A DNA stretch of 64,000 nt, taken from Holophagaceae bacterium. GTDB taxonomy: Bacteria; Acidobacteriota; Holophagae; Holophagales; Holophagaceae. The DNA is taken from positions 1,302,001 through 1,366,000 of the forward strand of contig JADKKO010000004.1 in assembly GCA_016720465.1 (NCBI GenBank). Direction: 5' to 3'. Made by a program: the position numbers and the translations under genes. Below the pieces are notes generated by a model. That model was not told the origin of the DNA. It ran no database searches and worked only from the letters and a program-made list of their open reading frames with translations. Positions 1 through 9,693 of the stretch are shown here, one piece after another; position 1 is the first letter of the stretch; each line of letters opens with the position of its first letter.

Positions 1-49
1 CATCGCGGCTGGGAGCCAACAAATGGCATCTTTATTTCCTTTCAGGCCC

Positions 50-1024
50 TTAGCTGAGGATGGCGGCGATGCGGACCAGCAACTGGGGCTGGTCGGGGTC
101 GTTCGTGGAAAGGGTCAGCCAGTCGTTGGTGGTGCCGGGCTTGGCGCCCTTCCCAAGCACTACGGTGAATTCCTGCTGCTCGGCGGGCCGGGTGCTGAGT
201 CCCTCCACCCGGACGTTGGCATTGGTGCAACCCTCGAATTTCAGCAGGAACGGCTTTCCGGCCGCGCTCTTCAGCACGAGCTTGGTGCGCAGCTCCTTGC
301 CCGCTTGTTCCTGCCACACCACCTTGTCGGGGGTCGCGGTGATGGCGGGCTTTAGTTCCCATTGGGAGGTCAGGACGATGGGCGGGACCCGCGGATTGGT
401 GTGCCGCACGGTGATGGCGTCCGCGCCCCGCTGCTGCCCCGCGGGCACCTGCCTGCCGTCGAAGGTGATGTCCAGCACCGCGTCCTTGCCTTCGTTCCGG
501 TGGGAAAAGCGGTAGTAGGGCGCGCCGGCCGCCTTGACTTCCGTGATCTCCACCTTTTCCCCGTTGCCGCTCTCCAGCCGCACGGTCGAATTCATGGGCT
601 TGGTGCGGGGCACATCCAGGAAAAAGATGGAATTGCTCTTCAGGTTGATCTCCTGGATGATCTCCGCCTCAAAGGTCAGGGTCTGGCTGGGGTTTTTGGG
701 ATCATTGGAGATCACGACCAGGGATTTCCGGACCGGTCCCCGGAATCCCGCGGGATTGAAGATGGCTTCGATTTCGGTGGATTCCCCCGGTGCCAGGGAC
801 CATTTCGCGGGAGCGGTGTAGGTGCATCCGCAGGACGGGTTGACCCCGGTGATGTTGAGCACGGCGGCGCCCTTGTTGAGGACCTTGAACTTATGGCTCA
901 CTTTCTTGTCCGGCGAGATCTTGCCGAAGTCGAAATGCATGGCGTCGAAGCCGATGACGGGATGGGCTGCGTCCTGGGCCGCCAACACGAGGGCCGGGAG
1001 GGTAAGGAGCAAGGCTAGGCGCAT
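50..1024 (-). CDS. Secreted DUF1573 domain protein
   Basis: A 324-residue protein with an N-terminal signal peptide (MRLALLLTLPALVLAAQDA). It is followed at about residues 25-130 by a DUF1573 domain, recognisable from the motif 'NPSCGCTYT' and the 'SNDPKNP' strand typical of this Ig-like family. The remainder looks like further beta-sandwich domains, including a second 'STNDPDQP' signature near the C-terminus. DUF1573 proteins are exported and mostly uncharacterised. The open frame extends to a TTG at 1045, but the ATG at 1024 is preceded by AGAGGA at good spacing and directly begins the signal peptide, so I chose it. It sits 3' of two glycosyltransferases on the same strand. No function beyond export can be inferred. 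Confidence 0.85.
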   Translation of the reverse strand: MRLALLLTLPALVLAAQDAAHPVIGFDAMHFDFGKISPDKKVSHKFKVLNKGAAVLNITGVNPSCGCTYTAPAKWSLAPGESTEIEAIFNPAGFRGPVRKSLVVISNDPKNPSQTLTFEAEIIQEINLKSNSIFFLDVPRTKPMNSTVRLESGNGEKVEITEVKAAGAPYYRFSHRNEGKDAVLDITFDGRQVPAGQQRGADAITVRHTNPRVPPIVLTSQWELKPAITATPDKVVWQEQAGKELRTKLVLKSAAGKPFLLKFEGCTNANVRVEGLSTRPAEQQEFTVVLGKGAKPGTTNDWLTLSTNDPDQPQLLVRIAAILS

Positions 1025-1050
1025 GGAAGTCCTCTGGATATCCAATGATT

Positions 1051-2031
1051 CTACTTTAAGAAAAGCTCCGTGGCTCCTGCCCAGACCTCCTCCATGGGCA
1101 ATCCATCCAAGCAGGGGTGGCTTTCGACGAAGCAGTGCCGCTTGAAGCAGGGAGCGCAGGGCACTCCCGGCCGCTGCAGAACCGAGCTCAGGGGGCCCCA
1201 GGGCGTGGAGCCGCCGGGGTCCGTGGCGCCGTAGAGCGCGAGGACCGGCGTGGAGCAGGCCGCCGCGAGATGGCTCAGGCCCGAATCATTGCCGATGGCC
1301 GCCTTCGCCCCCCGCAGCCAGGCCGCGGCCTCGGAAAGCGAGGTGGTGCCGCAGAGATTCAACCCCTCGACTCCGGCCACCTCGTCGCATACGGCGGCTT
1401 CCGCAGGGCTGCCCAGCACGGCCACTTGGAATCCCTCGGCGCGCGCCTTCAGCAGCAGCGCCCGGTAGCTGGCCACCGGCCAGGCCTTGGAGGGCCAAAG
1501 GCTGCCGGGCATCAGGCAAAGGTACGGTTCGACCGGCGTCGGGACCTGCACGCCGGGATCAAAATCGGCGAAGGGCATGGAGGGCGCGTCCGGAAACGCC
1601 TTTTCCAGCACCGCATGGTAGCGCAGCAGGAAGGGGCCCTCCGCCTTCCAGAATGGGCCGCTGTGGGTGTTGAAGCGGCCCGCCAGGCTCTCGTCCACGC
1701 CGATGCGCAGAGGCACCCGGGCGAGCCAGGCGGCCAGGGCCGGACGCAGGGATTTCGGGAAATGGATGCTGGCCGCAGCCTTGAATTTTCGAAGGATCGC
1801 TGCCATCCGCCAGGGACTCAGCCGTCCTGCGTCCGGCAGCACGGCGTCCGCCAGGCCGCTGTGGAGGAGCAAGGATACGGTCGCCTTCGGACCCCACACC
1901 ACGATGGGGCCCCGTCCCATGTTCCGGAGCAGGCGCAGCACGGGCAATTGCATCGCCGCGTCCCCCACGAAGCGCGGGAAACGCACCCAGATGGCGCCTT
2001 CGGGAAGGGTGCTGGCCGTGGGGCGGGTCAT
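1051..2031 (-). CDS. Glycosyltransferase family 9 (heptosyltransferase-like)
   Basis: A 326-residue protein resembling ADP-heptose:LPS heptosyltransferases (GT9, WaaF/RfaF type). It has an N-terminal Rossmann start 'IWVRFPRFVGDAAMQLPVL', and in the C-terminal half a 'MPGSLWPSKAWP' segment and 'IGNDSGLSHLAAA', which is the usual nucleotide-sugar binding signature. The 'CAPCFKRHCF' cysteine cluster near the end is also common in WaaF. It would add a sugar to the lipopolysaccharide core at the inner membrane. The start is the ATG at 2031, whose ATGA overlaps the stop of the upstream glycosyltransferase, so translation is coupled. A GTG at 2040 is the alternative. The exact sugar and acceptor cannot be told. 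Confidence 0.85.
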   Translation of the reverse strand: MTRPTASTLPEGAIWVRFPRFVGDAAMQLPVLRLLRNMGRGPIVVWGPKATVSLLLHSGLADAVLPDAGRLSPWRMAAILRKFKAAASIHFPKSLRPALAAWLARVPLRIGVDESLAGRFNTHSGPFWKAEGPFLLRYHAVLEKAFPDAPSMPFADFDPGVQVPTPVEPYLCLMPGSLWPSKAWPVASYRALLLKARAEGFQVAVLGSPAEAAVCDEVAGVEGLNLCGTTSLSEAAAWLRGAKAAIGNDSGLSHLAAACSTPVLALYGATDPGGSTPWGPLSSVLQRPGVPCAPCFKRHCFVESHPCLDGLPMEEVWAGATELFLK

Positions 2032-3149
2032 GGAATCCACGCTTTCACCGCATCCCTGAACAGGGCCGCCGCGTCATAGCCTTCCGTCAGCCGCCGGCCC
2101 AGGGCCAACGCTTTCCTCCGCTGCAGCGCCAGCGCTTCCGGGTCCGCCAACATGGCGGCGACGCGGTCCGCTGCGGATTCGAGAACGTCCCTCGCGATGC
2201 TCTTCCGGTCATCGGGCTTCTGGATCAGGATGCCGCCCTCCCCATCGGCCAGGACCGTGCCGATGCCCCCCACGGAGGGCGCCACGATGGGTACGCCGTG
2301 CTCCAGCGCCTCGATGAGCGCGATGGGGAAGAAGCCCTCGTTCCGGCTGGTCATCAGGTAGGCGTCGAGGCAGCGGAAGACCTGGGCCAGATCCGGCACC
2401 GGGCCCAGGATCCGCGTGCGGTCCCACCTTTCCATACGGTCGATGGCTGCTTCCATCCCCTTGCGTGTGGCCGCATCCACCCGGCCGGCGAAGAGGAGAT
2501 GGACCTGCCTGCCGAGACGCGCTTCGATGCACCGCGCCAGCTCCAGGGTGGTTGAGGGATCCTTCCGGGCATCGATCTGTCCGCAATAGCCCAGGACCAC
2601 CGCGTCTTCGGGCAATCCCAGCTTGAGCTTGGCTTCGCGCCGTTCCGCATCGCTTGGCGGCTCGGATTTCCGATGCGGATAGAGCGGGTGGATCATGGCG
2701 CAGGGCTGGGGGCCGAGATGGGCCTGGACGGCTTTCTCGAATTCCCAGTCGATGATCCACGTGTCCACGAGCTTCCGGATGCCGCGGTACTTGCGCAGAT
2801 GCCGTTCATAGTGCTCATGGAGCGTGACCACCGTGGGGATGCGGCGGCCCAGGCGCGCCAGCCAGGGCAGGGCCCTTTGCACGCCCTTGTGGTTGCAGAG
2901 CGCCAGCAGGTCGGGCGGGTTCTTCCAGAGCCACCGCAGGGCGCCCCAGGTCCCGGGAATGTGCAGGATGTCCCCCACGTGGGGGTTCCGGGTTCTCAGC
3001 TCCGGTTCGATGTCGCGCTTGTCGGGCTCTTTCCTGAAGATCACGGTGATCCGGACGTCCAGGGGGGCCAGGGCCGCGACGCGCTCGAGCATGACCCGCT
3101 CTCCGCCCCCGAAGGATAGCTTTCGATGGGCGAACACGACGTGCTTCAC
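2028..3149 (-). CDS. Glycosyltransferase family 4
   Basis: A 373-residue GT-B fold enzyme. The N-terminus has 'FGGGERVMLERVA', the typical acceptor-side glycine-rich loop. The C-terminal GT4 domain starts at about residue 180 ('VVLGYCGQIDARKDPSTTLELA') and carries the 'TSRNEGFFPIALIEALEHGVPIVA' type E-x7-E motif that binds the donor nucleotide sugar. It probably works with the overlapping GT9 gene on lipopolysaccharide or another surface glycan. It is the first gene of the minus-strand run, divergent from the sigma-54 activator at 3214 with only 64 bases between them, so both promoters must lie in that gap. Confidence 0.85.
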   Translation of the reverse strand: MKHVVFAHRKLSFGGGERVMLERVAALAPLDVRITVIFRKEPDKRDIEPELRTRNPHVGDILHIPGTWGALRWLWKNPPDLLALCNHKGVQRALPWLARLGRRIPTVVTLHEHYERHLRKYRGIRKLVDTWIIDWEFEKAVQAHLGPQPCAMIHPLYPHRKSEPPSDAERREAKLKLGLPEDAVVLGYCGQIDARKDPSTTLELARCIEARLGRQVHLLFAGRVDAATRKGMEAAIDRMERWDRTRILGPVPDLAQVFRCLDAYLMTSRNEGFFPIALIEALEHGVPIVAPSVGGIGTVLADGEGGILIQKPDDRKSIARDVLESAADRVAAMLADPEALALQRRKALALGRRLTEGYDAAALFRDAVKAWIP

Positions 3150-3213
3150 GAAACTCCTGGAAAACGGTCATCATAGATTACCTGCCCCACTGCGTCACCT
3201 TTCTGGATGGCCC

Positions 3214-4674
<1,461 letters not shown>

Positions 4675-4717
4675 GCCCATGGCCCCTCATGGAGCCATGA
4701 GCCATCGGCCAGGGTTG

Positions 4718-4730
4718 GAGCTGACAGCTC
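4718..4730. promoter_or_regulatory. Candidate activator-binding dyad upstream of the pseudopilin
   Basis: Perfect inverted repeat GAGCTG-A-CAGCTC, set in a longer imperfect dyad (GTTGG upstream, CCAAC downstream). It lies about 40-50 bases upstream of the candidate -24/-12 element, a distance usual for enhancer sites of NtrC-type activators. Binding by the product of the gene just upstream is an inference. Confidence 0.35.
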
Positions 4731-4768
4731 GCCAGCCCAACATCAATCCTTGTCACTTCTGCCATCTA

Positions 4769-4784
4769 TGGCACACTGGAATGC
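4769..4784 (+). promoter_or_regulatory. Candidate sigma-54 promoter of the pseudopilin gene
   Basis: The sequence TGGCACACTGGAATGC resembles the sigma-54 consensus TGGCAC-N5-TTGC. The spacing between the invariant GG and GC is 11 rather than the canonical 10, which weakens the call. The predicted start of transcription, about 4796, would leave a 20-base leader containing the AGGAG ribosome site. Its position between a sigma-54 activator and a pilin-like gene is what makes it credible. Confidence 0.35.
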
Positions 4785-4815
4785 TTGGGTGCCCTTCATC
4801 CGAGGAGATTTATCC

Positions 4816-5301
4816 ATGACCCGACGCAAGACCCAAAAAGGCTTTTCGCTGTTAGAGCTCCTGGTCGCGATGATGATCATCGCGGTCATCAGCACGCTTG
4901 GATTCAGGAAATACCAGGAATTCACCGCCAGGGCCCACCACCTGACATCCCAGAGCACCCTGAAGATTGTGGGGGAGGGCATCGACCAGTACTACATGAA
5001 GCACGGCAAGTACCCGGATTTCGGCAGCTTCGAAGCCATGGTGGACGCGGGTTCGCCCCTGGTGAAGGAGAACATGATTCCCGCCAACACGCCTTCGAGG
5101 GACGGCTTCGACCAGCCTTTCGAAGGCAAATGCAGCAAGGTCGGCTATGAAATCGCCACCCTGGGCGATCCCAACAACCAGGAAGACCGGCCCAAGTACA
5201 CCCGCAAGCCCGGTGAAATCTCCGGCGGGCCTGCCACCGGCAGCGGCAAGGGCCCGGCTCCCGCCGGCGGCGCCGCGCCCGAAGCGAAGCCCGAAAAATG
5301 A
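4816..5301 (+). CDS. Type IV pilin-like / type II pseudopilin
   Basis: A 161-residue prepilin. It has a short basic leader ending in KG, then the class III cleavage site before 'FSLLELLVAMMIIAVIS', with Glu at mature position 5 and the hydrophobic N-terminal helix. The body (a helix then 'YYMKHGKYPDFGSFEAMV') resembles GspG-like pseudopilins, and the C-terminus is a Gly/Pro/Ala-rich tail of about 30 residues. The ATG at 4816 has AGGAG nine bases upstream. An upstream TTG in frame would bury the leader and is rejected. It is adjacent to the PilR-like activator and overlaps yceD by ATGA. It may be a minor pilin or a secretion pseudopilin; no assembly genes are nearby. Confidence 0.85.
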   Translation: MTRRKTQKGFSLLELLVAMMIIAVISTLGFRKYQEFTARAHHLTSQSTLKIVGEGIDQYYMKHGKYPDFGSFEAMVDAGSPLVKENMIPANTPSRDGFDQPFEGKCSKVGYEIATLGDPNNQEDRPKYTRKPGEISGGPATGSGKGPAPAGGAAPEAKPEK

Positions 5302-5864
5302 TCGATCTCTCCCGTCTGCCCGACGAGGGCCTTCGCGAGCGCGGCACCACCGCGCGGCTGGAGCTTGGCAGCGACCGCAAGGCGGAAGCTGTCGAGGCGC
5401 TCACCGGCCAGCCCGAGGCTTTCACGGATGTCACCTGGAGCGTCTTCGCGCAGCCCAGCAACAAGGACGTCTTCCTCGATGTCTCCGGCAAGGGCACCTG
5501 GGAAACCTCGTGCTCCCGCTGCCTGGCTCCCATCGAGGTGCCCCTCGATGTCCACGCCCAGTTCCTCGGCAGCCGGGAGGCGGAACTCCGGCAGGGCGGC
5601 TCCCACTCGCTGGGCAGCCAGGATCTGGACCTGGTCTTCCTTGAATCCGACCATGTCGAAGAGCTGGAATTGGTCCGGCAGCAATTGATGCTGGGCCGGT
5701 CCATGGCGCCCACCTGCCTGGACACCGAAAAAGGCAAATGCGCGAATTTCGACACCTGTCTTTTCCGCGGCACGCTGAATGCTTCGGTATCCTATGAGAA
5801 GGAACCCAGCCCTCTGGCCAAGGCCCTCGCGAACATCCGGCCCAGCCTCAAGCTGGATGATTGA
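5298..5864 (+). CDS. yceD: YceD/DUF177 family protein
   Basis: A 188-residue member of the YceD (DUF177) family. It is recognised from the 'CSRCL' motif in the middle, followed by 'PI.VPLDV', and from its place directly before rpmF and plsX, the order seen in many bacteria. In plants and E. coli the family is linked to 23S rRNA processing or accumulation. The ATG overlaps the pilin stop (ATGA), so the pilin and this housekeeping operon are translationally joined, which is an odd pairing. Additional cysteines near residues 140-155 ('CLDTEKGKCANFDTC') resemble the C-terminal cysteine cluster of long YceD versions. Confidence 0.85.
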   Translation: MIDLSRLPDEGLRERGTTARLELGSDRKAEAVEALTGQPEAFTDVTWSVFAQPSNKDVFLDVSGKGTWETSCSRCLAPIEVPLDVHAQFLGSREAELRQGGSHSLGSQDLDLVFLESDHVEELELVRQQLMLGRSMAPTCLDTEKGKCANFDTCLFRGTLNASVSYEKEPSPLAKALANIRPSLKLDD

Positions 5865-5913
5865 ACCTAGCAAGCAAGAAGCCACCACCCCGAAGGACGA
5901 ATAGGAGCTCCCC

Positions 5914-6096
5914 ATGCCCAATCCAAAGCGACGCCACAGCAGGGCCCGCCGCGACCGCCGCCGCACCCACGACAGCCTGGAAACCCACAGCGCCACGAGC
6001 TGCTCCAATTGCGGCACCTCCAAGATGCCGCACCGCGTGTGCCCTTCCTGCGGCTTCTACCGCGGGAAGAAGGCCGTCCACGTAGCCACGGCCTGA
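5914..6096 (+). CDS. rpmF: 50S ribosomal protein L32
   Basis: A 60-residue L32 protein with the typical basic N-terminus 'MPNPKRRHSRARRDRRR' and a zinc ribbon made by C-x2-C ('CSNC') and C-x2-C ('CPSC') pairs. It is a component of the large ribosomal subunit. The zinc-binding (C+) form is present, so no zinc-independent paralogue is implied here. It sits between yceD and plsX, the classical arrangement, with AGGAG upstream of the ATG. Confidence 0.97.
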   Translation: MPNPKRRHSRARRDRRRTHDSLETHSATSCSNCGTSKMPHRVCPSCGFYRGKKAVHVATA

Positions 6097-6103
6097 TCCG
6101 CGA

Positions 6104-7162
6104 TTGTCGGTCCATGCTGAGCAGGCGGTTCGGTCGGTCCATCGAATAGCGCTCGACGTCATGGGGGGCGACAACGCCCCGGATGCCACATTGCATGGCG
6201 CCCAGGAGGCGCTCAAAGCCTGGCAGGGTCTTTTCCTCCACCTGGTGGGGGACAAGGCCCTGCTGGAGTCGTTGATGTCGCGGCCGGGCTCCGGCTGGAC
6301 GTCCGAGCTGATGAACCGCCTCAACGTGGTCCACGCGGGCTCCGTCGTCACCTTCGAGGATGCGCCCAAGGTCATCCTGAAGGAGAAGAAGGACAGCTCC
6401 ATCCGCGTGGCAGCCCAACTGGTGCGCGACGGCATGGCCGACGGCATGGTGAGCATGGGCCATACGGGCGCCGCGATGATGGCCAGCACGCTGGTGATCG
6501 GGAAGCTCGAAGGGGTGGAGCGGCCGGGCCTCGCGAGCCTGATGCCGAACCTCACCGGCAGCCCCACGGTGTTCATGGAAGTGGGCGCCAACATCGATTC
6601 CCGCGCGGAGCACATCGCCTGTTTCGGCCTGATGGCCTCGGTGTACGCCGAGAAGGTGCTCGGGATCGCGACGCCGCGGGTCGGCATCCTGAGCGTGGGC
6701 GAAGAGGACAGCAAGGGCACGGATGTGACCCTGGAAGCCGCGTCCCTGCTGCGGGAGATGGGCCTCAACTTCATCGGCAACGCCGAGGGGCGGGACATCT
6801 GGAACGGCCGTTTCGATGTCATCGCCTGCGATGGCTTCGTGGGCAACATCGTGCTGAAAAGCGCCGAGGGCATGGCCAAGCTCATCAAGGAAGGACTCCG
6901 CACCGCGCTCACCTCGAGCCTCAGGGCCAAGGCCGGGGCGGCGCTGGTGAAGCCCGCGCTCCAGGAGTTCTTCAAGCAGCTGGACTACCGGGAATACGGC
7001 GGCTTGCCGCTGCTGGGCATCAAGGGCGTGTCGGTCATCGGCCACGGCTCCAGCGATTCGCACGCCGTGCGGAACGCCATCGGCGCGGCGCTGAAATCCA
7101 CCGAGCACGGGATCAACAAACGCATCCAGGCCCATCTGGCGAAGTTGACGCCGAAAGCCTGA
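6104..7162 (+). CDS. plsX: Phosphate acyltransferase PlsX
   Basis: A 352-residue PlsX, which makes acyl-phosphate from acyl-ACP for phospholipid synthesis. The family start is visible as 'RIALDVMGGDNAPDATL'; 'GHTGAAMMAS' and 'FIGNAEGRDIWNGRFDVIACDGFVGN' are also characteristic. The start codon is not ATG. An in-frame TAG lies at 6083, and the only plausible initiator before the conserved N-terminus is the TTG at 6104, eight bases after the rpmF stop, with a poor ribosome site. It is probably reached by reinitiation from rpmF. The ATG at 6161 would cut into the first beta strand. Confidence 0.93.
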   Translation: MSVHAEQAVRSVHRIALDVMGGDNAPDATLHGAQEALKAWQGLFLHLVGDKALLESLMSRPGSGWTSELMNRLNVVHAGSVVTFEDAPKVILKEKKDSSIRVAAQLVRDGMADGMVSMGHTGAAMMASTLVIGKLEGVERPGLASLMPNLTGSPTVFMEVGANIDSRAEHIACFGLMASVYAEKVLGIATPRVGILSVGEEDSKGTDVTLEAASLLREMGLNFIGNAEGRDIWNGRFDVIACDGFVGNIVLKSAEGMAKLIKEGLRTALTSSLRAKAGAALVKPALQEFFKQLDYREYGGLPLLGIKGVSVIGHGSSDSHAVRNAIGAALKSTEHGINKRIQAHLAKLTPKA

Positions 7163-7185
7163 AATCGGAGCAATCGGAGCACTCG

Positions 7186-8124
7186 ATGAGCAAAGTCGCT
7201 TGGCTGTTTCCAGGGCAGGGCTCGCAGTCTGTGGGGATGGGAGTTCCGCTGGCCGAAGCCGAGCCTGAGGCGAAGGCGGTTCTGCGGGAGGCTGACGCCG
7301 CGCTCGGGTTCGACCTTTCCCGGCTCATGGCCGAGGGGCCCGAAGAGACCTTGAAACTCACCGAACACACCCAGCCCGCCATCCTGACCCACTCCATCAT
7401 GGTGGTCCGCGCCTACTCGCACCGCCTGCCCAAGGCGGATTTCGCCGCGGGCCATTCCCTGGGCGAATACTCCGCGCTGGTGGCCATCGGAGCGCTGGCT
7501 TTCCAGGACGCAGTCAAGACGGTCCGGGAGCGCGGCCGCGCCATGCAGACGGCGGTGCCCGTGGGCGTGGGGGCCATGGCGGCGATCCTCGGCATGGGCG
7601 CGGCGGAGGTCGAAGCCGCCTGCCGGGAAGGCTCGCAGACGAGCGGAAGGATCGTGGTTCCCGCCAACTTCAACGGGCCAGGCCAGATCGTGATCGCGGG
7701 CCATGCCGAGGCCGTGGAGGCGGCCATGGAGGCGGCCAAGGCCCGGGGCGGACGCAAGATGATGAAGCTCCCGGTGAGCGCCCCCTTCCACAGTCCGCTG
7801 ATGGAGCCGGCCCAGGCGCACATGGCTCCGGTCCTTGGCGGGCTGGCCTTCGCGGATCCCATCTGCCCCCTGGTGAACAACGTGGATGCGGCGGTCGTGA
7901 GCGAGCCCGGGGCCCTGCGTGACGGCCTGGTGCGCCAGATTTCCGGCGCCGTGCGGTGGGAGGCCACGCTGGCGCTGCTGCTGGAGCAAGGCGTCACCAC
8001 CTTCATCGAACTCGGCCCGGGCAAGGTCCTGGGCGGCCTCGCCAAGCGCCAGGCCAAGGAAGCGGGCATCGAGATCAGAGCCCTCAGCATCGGCGGACCC
8101 GAGGATCTGGCGCAGTTGGGCTAG
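7186..8124 (+). CDS. fabD: Malonyl-CoA:ACP transacylase
   Basis: A 312-residue FabD that loads malonyl groups onto acyl carrier protein for fatty acid synthesis. The N-terminal 'WLFPGQGSQSVGMG' and the nucleophile elbow 'GHSLGE' (Ser91) are diagnostic. The partner His is in 'SAPFHSPLM', and 'FIELGPGKVL' is the conserved C-terminal segment. GGAG precedes the ATG. It follows plsX closely, but the fabH often found between them is missing, and fabG lies 3 kb further on beyond unrelated genes. Confidence 0.95.
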   Translation: MSKVAWLFPGQGSQSVGMGVPLAEAEPEAKAVLREADAALGFDLSRLMAEGPEETLKLTEHTQPAILTHSIMVVRAYSHRLPKADFAAGHSLGEYSALVAIGALAFQDAVKTVRERGRAMQTAVPVGVGAMAAILGMGAAEVEAACREGSQTSGRIVVPANFNGPGQIVIAGHAEAVEAAMEAAKARGGRKMMKLPVSAPFHSPLMEPAQAHMAPVLGGLAFADPICPLVNNVDAAVVSEPGALRDGLVRQISGAVRWEATLALLLEQGVTTFIELGPGKVLGGLAKRQAKEAGIEIRALSIGGPEDLAQLG

Positions 8125-8156
8125 CAATTGGAATCATGAATAAGTACGAATAAAGT

Positions 8157-8169
8157 TGAATAATATGCA
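8157..8169 (+). repeat. Variant of the 13-bp TGCAT-N3-ATGCA motif
   Basis: TGAATAATATGCA, one base different from the exact motif at 14341, 17388 and 19951 and in the same orientation. It is the only member of the group in an intergenic gap, 38 bases before the hydrolase gene at 8207. Confidence 0.4.
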
Positions 8170-8206
8170 TTTCGGCCGCCGCTGAACATTTGACCAGGAC
8201 GCAGCC

Positions 8207-9187
8207 ATGTTCATGCCCATGCTTCACGTTCCAGCGCAGGCCGAGAAGGCCCCGGCCGCCGGCCGCGAGATCGCTTTTCCCGGCTTCAACGCCTTTCCGT
8301 TGAAGGCCAGCGTGCTCCCCGCCGCGGACGAGGGGGCTGCGTCTGCCGGAGCCCATCCTTATTTCGCGGTGATGGTGGCAGGCAGCGGCCCCACGGACCG
8401 GAACTGGGCGAGCAGCGTGGCCTCCCTCGGCCATGCGGGCCGCGACTTCGCGCTGTGGCTGCAGGCCCGGAACATCGGCTCGCTGCGCTACGACAAGCGC
8501 TTCATCGGTTCCAGGGACCCCAAACTGGACATCTCCCTGGACGCCCAGGTGGGCGACATCCAGGCGGCCCTCCGCGCGGCCCGGGCCCTGCCGGAAGCCA
8601 AGGGCAGGAAACTGCTGCTCGTCGGCCACAGCGAGGGCGCGCTGCTCTCGCTCATCGCGGCCAAGGATGCGGACGCGCTGCTGCTCCTTGGCCTGCCGGG
8701 CCAGAGCCTGGCGAAAACCATCCGCGCCCAGATCGAAGCCCAGCTTCCGCCGGACGCCAAAGCCGTGAATCTGGAATTCGTCGACGCCATGCTCGACGCC
8801 CTCCGCACGGGGAAGAGCGAAGCGCCCGCGGCGAAGGCAGGCGTCCACCCAGGCATCGCGAACCTGCCCAAGTCCTTCATGCGTCCCGAGACCGCAGGCT
8901 TCGTGCGGTCCACCATGGACCTGGAGCCCATGGCCATGGCCGAGCGCGTGGCCGCGCCCATGGCCATCGTCTGGGGCGACAAGGATGTGCAGGCCTGGAG
9001 GCCCGGCATGCTGCCCGAGTCCCTCAAGCCGAAGGTCATCGAACTCAAGGATGCCAACCACCTGCTTCGGAAGGAGACCCGGCCCCGAGCCGAGCTCAAC
9101 GGCTCCAACGCTTTGAGGGCCTACAACGATTCGACGCCCATGGCGGATTTATCGCTGCTGGCGCGGTGGCTGGAAAGCCTCCGCTAG
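8207..9187 (+). CDS. Alpha/beta hydrolase
   Basis: A 326-residue alpha/beta-hydrolase. The oxyanion-side start 'VMVAGSGPTDRNW' is followed by 'IGSLRYDKRFIG', the nucleophile elbow 'GHSEGALLS', a C-terminal acid in 'IVWGDKDVQ' and the histidine in 'DANHLLRK', giving a complete Ser-Asp-His set. The architecture resembles secreted serine hydrolases related to dienelactone or acyl esterases. There is no clear signal peptide with the ATG used, only a short hydrophobic start. Substrate is unknown. It is separated from fabD by 82 bases. Confidence 0.8.
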   Translation: MFMPMLHVPAQAEKAPAAGREIAFPGFNAFPLKASVLPAADEGAASAGAHPYFAVMVAGSGPTDRNWASSVASLGHAGRDFALWLQARNIGSLRYDKRFIGSRDPKLDISLDAQVGDIQAALRAARALPEAKGRKLLLVGHSEGALLSLIAAKDADALLLLGLPGQSLAKTIRAQIEAQLPPDAKAVNLEFVDAMLDALRTGKSEAPAAKAGVHPGIANLPKSFMRPETAGFVRSTMDLEPMAMAERVAAPMAIVWGDKDVQAWRPGMLPESLKPKVIELKDANHLLRKETRPRAELNGSNALRAYNDSTPMADLSLLARWLESLR

Positions 9188-9243
9188 CGCGCTCGGAACC
9201 TTGGTGGCATGGTGGACATCCAATCACCAACCAAGGAGGAATT

Positions 9244-9684
9244 ATGCTTCCCATGCTGCCCGTCCTGCTAGCCGCCGCCGCGCTGCCACCGGCCATCGTC
9301 GAGGTCCAGGCGGATCCATGGACCGTGGCCGTGGACAAACTCAAAGCCAATCTCGCGGCCCATCCCGGCGCGGGCCTGGTCGCCATGGCCGAACGCCTCG
9401 ACGCCAAGACTGTGAGCCTGAAGATCCAGTCCGTTGGGGCCGGCTTCAAATCCGTGGAGGCCGCGTCGCCGCAGATCGAATCGCGGACCTACGCCATCAC
9501 CGCCTCCACCCGGCAGATGATGGACAGCTTCAGCACCATCACGATGCTGCCCCCCGAGGCCACCAGCCTGAAGGTGAGGGTAGACGGCGAGATGTTCAGC
9601 CCGAGCCTCATCATCCCCATAACGAAGCCAGGCGAAAAACTGGATCCCGGCACCGTGACCATGGGTTTGCGGAAGAAGGAATAG
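9244..9684 (+). CDS. Small secreted protein of unknown function
   Basis: A 146-residue protein with a signal peptide ('MLPMLPVLLAAAALPPAIVEVQA'). It then has a mixed alpha/beta body without a family I recognise. Its start is well supported by AAGGAGG six bases upstream of the ATG at 9244. It lies 56 bases after the hydrolase, on the same strand, and converges on the M28 peptidase gene, whose stop is ten bases away. Probably periplasmic. No cysteine, metal site or repeat was noticed. Confidence 0.7.
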   Translation: MLPMLPVLLAAAALPPAIVEVQADPWTVAVDKLKANLAAHPGAGLVAMAERLDAKTVSLKIQSVGAGFKSVEAASPQIESRTYAITASTRQMMDSFSTITMLPPEATSLKVRVDGEMFSPSLIIPITKPGEKLDPGTVTMGLRKKE

Positions 9685-9693
9685 GCCTGCCGG

